Positions 63,536 to 64,000 of a stretch of DNA of 64,000 nt are shown piece by piece. A program made the translations under genes and the position numbers. Every line of letters begins with the position of its first letter. The first letter of the stretch is position 1. The stretch is from Gammaproteobacteria bacterium (GTDB lineage Bacteria; Pseudomonadota; Gammaproteobacteria; Xanthomonadales; Rhodanobacteraceae). The stretch spans positions 20,806-84,805 of the forward strand of contig SHNG01000107.1 in NCBI GenBank assembly GCA_004295005.1, in the 5' to 3' direction. A model generated the notes under the pieces. It had not been told where the DNA came from and did not search any database. It saw only the letters and a list, made by a program, of their open reading frames with translations.

Positions 63536-63738
63536 TGAATGCAAACCTCGTTGTGGACAACAGCTACTGCGCGAACCTTTGCTGCGCACGACATGCAGAA
63601 TGAGGCGCGCGTGCGCGTGGCGTCAATCGAGAGTACAGATACGATCCTTGCGCCGTCCAATGGGCCAAGCCTTGTCGAAATCATTTTGACAGGCCAATTT
63701 TCTTCGGCGACGGACACATGCTCCGCAATGCAGGCATA

Positions 63739-63941
63739 CATGCCATCCATGCATTCGCCTGCAACTGCTCCTAATTTGTCTCCCTCTCCTGCTGGCGGGA
63801 GAGGGTCGGGGTGAGGGTGGTGCATGCCATCCATGCATTCGCCTGCAACTGCACACAATTTGTCTCCCTCTCCGGCTGGCGGGAGAGGGTCGGGGTGAGG
63901 GTGGTACATGCCATCCATGCATTCGCCTGCAACTGCTCCTG
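63739..63941. repeat. 84-bp tandem repeat, about 2.4 copies
   Basis: Units begin at 63739, 63823 and 63907 with CATGCCATCCATGCATTCGCC; the third is cut short. Each full unit contains CCCTCTCC-gctggc-GGGAGAGGG, a perfect hairpin also seen near 46680. Further CATGCCATCCATG strings follow to 63965. Confidence 0.9.
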
Positions 63942-63972
63942 CGTTGCAGGCATACATGCCATCCATGGCATT

Positions 63973-63990
63973 AAAAAACCCGCGCCGGGT
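63973..63990 (-). terminator. Rho-independent terminator of a gene beyond the right edge
   Basis: On the minus strand ACCCG-gcg-CGGGT is followed by TTTTT. The stem is short but the U-tract is good. It points to a minus-strand gene ending just past 64000. Confidence 0.6.
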
Positions 63991-64000
63991 CAGCGACGCG

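Larger units (their letters stand above)
63536..64000. other. Right-end intergenic region
   Basis: 465 bp with no credible gene. It holds the upstream region of the PLP-enzyme gene, the 84-bp tandem repeat and a minus-strand terminator, both listed separately. Open frames here encode PHPDPLPPAGEGD-type peptides from the repeat and should not be taken as proteins. Confidence 0.7.

Noticed and set aside
62920-63971. Minus-strand open frames giving PHPDPLPPAGEGD-type repeats
   Set aside because: They come from the 84-bp tandem repeat and run antisense or out of frame to the PLP-enzyme gene; such peptides are well-known false predictions from CTCTCCC repeats.

Overview
The window is GC-rich, gene-dense DNA from a gammaproteobacterium, most likely of the Xanthomonadales/Lysobacterales (Xanthomonas, Lysobacter, Dokdonella relatives). 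The placement is inferred from gene content and layout: adjacent hmgA and hpd, kynA beside a 2-oxoacid dehydrogenase operon, glyA-nrdR-ribDEB, rpsU-yqeY-dnaG, a fused ThrA followed by thrB and thrC, an IPTL-CTERM-like protein, and secreted proteins with short Phe/Tyr-x-x-Gly-Phe-Glu tails. No search was run, so the genus is open. I saw no rRNA, tRNA, prophage, insertion sequence or CRISPR array.

Layout. 1-9.9 kb is amino-acid catabolism: homogentisate dioxygenase (cut by the left edge), 4-hydroxyphenylpyruvate dioxygenase with a divergent MarR regulator and a palindrome between them, a POT peptide transporter, tryptophan 2,3-dioxygenase, and E1alpha-E1beta-E2 of a 2-oxoacid (probably branched-chain) dehydrogenase. 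10-14.7 kb (minus) is glyA-nrdR-ribD-ribE-ribB; the GTP cyclohydrolase II half of RibB has lost its zinc cysteines. 14.8-21.8 kb (minus) is a tightly packed run: pssA, a GAF/PP2C/HATPase protein, a STAS protein, MlaE-, MlaF- and MlaD-like proteins, a lipoprotein, a HolD-like protein and rimI. It couples phospholipid synthesis, a partner-switching module and an MCE lipid transporter. 22-26 kb is a DUF4124 gene and a LemA/TPM membrane cluster. 26-31 kb holds proS, a TVP38 protein, ppa, a small GNAT and a DUF2333 gene.

31.3-37.4 kb is the most accessory-looking part. It has a secreted metzincin whose signal peptide is cut off by a C7 tract, a DUF11/IPTL-CTERM-like protein, a hydroxylase-sulfotransferase gene pair, a convergent single gene fusing the same two activities, and a PIN/RHH toxin-antitoxin pair. 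37.5-46.6 kb holds a small terminal-inverted-repeat element, thiC with a TPP riboswitch, vapBC, a second secreted metzincin, pepQ, a DUF3016 protein, a DUF218 protein, a MidA-type methyltransferase and a FolM-type reductase. 46.7-52.4 kb holds a DUF6159 membrane protein, tsaD-folB-folK (minus), and rpsU-yqeY-dnaG (plus). 52.4-57.4 kb is thrABC behind a leader peptide rich in Thr and Met codons. 57.9-64 kb holds a cold-shock gene with a clear terminator, a 1296-residue secreted Asp-box/PKD/VCBS protein with a structured intergenic stretch upstream, and a cystathionine-lyase-family gene. The minus-strand terminator of a gene beyond the right edge closes the window.

Intergenic gaps carry several repeat families: GGGATTCGGGA-type inverted repeats at four or five sites, CACTGGATCCCG hairpins including a 62-bp triplication, common proteobacterial palindromes, and an 84-bp tandem repeat at the right end.
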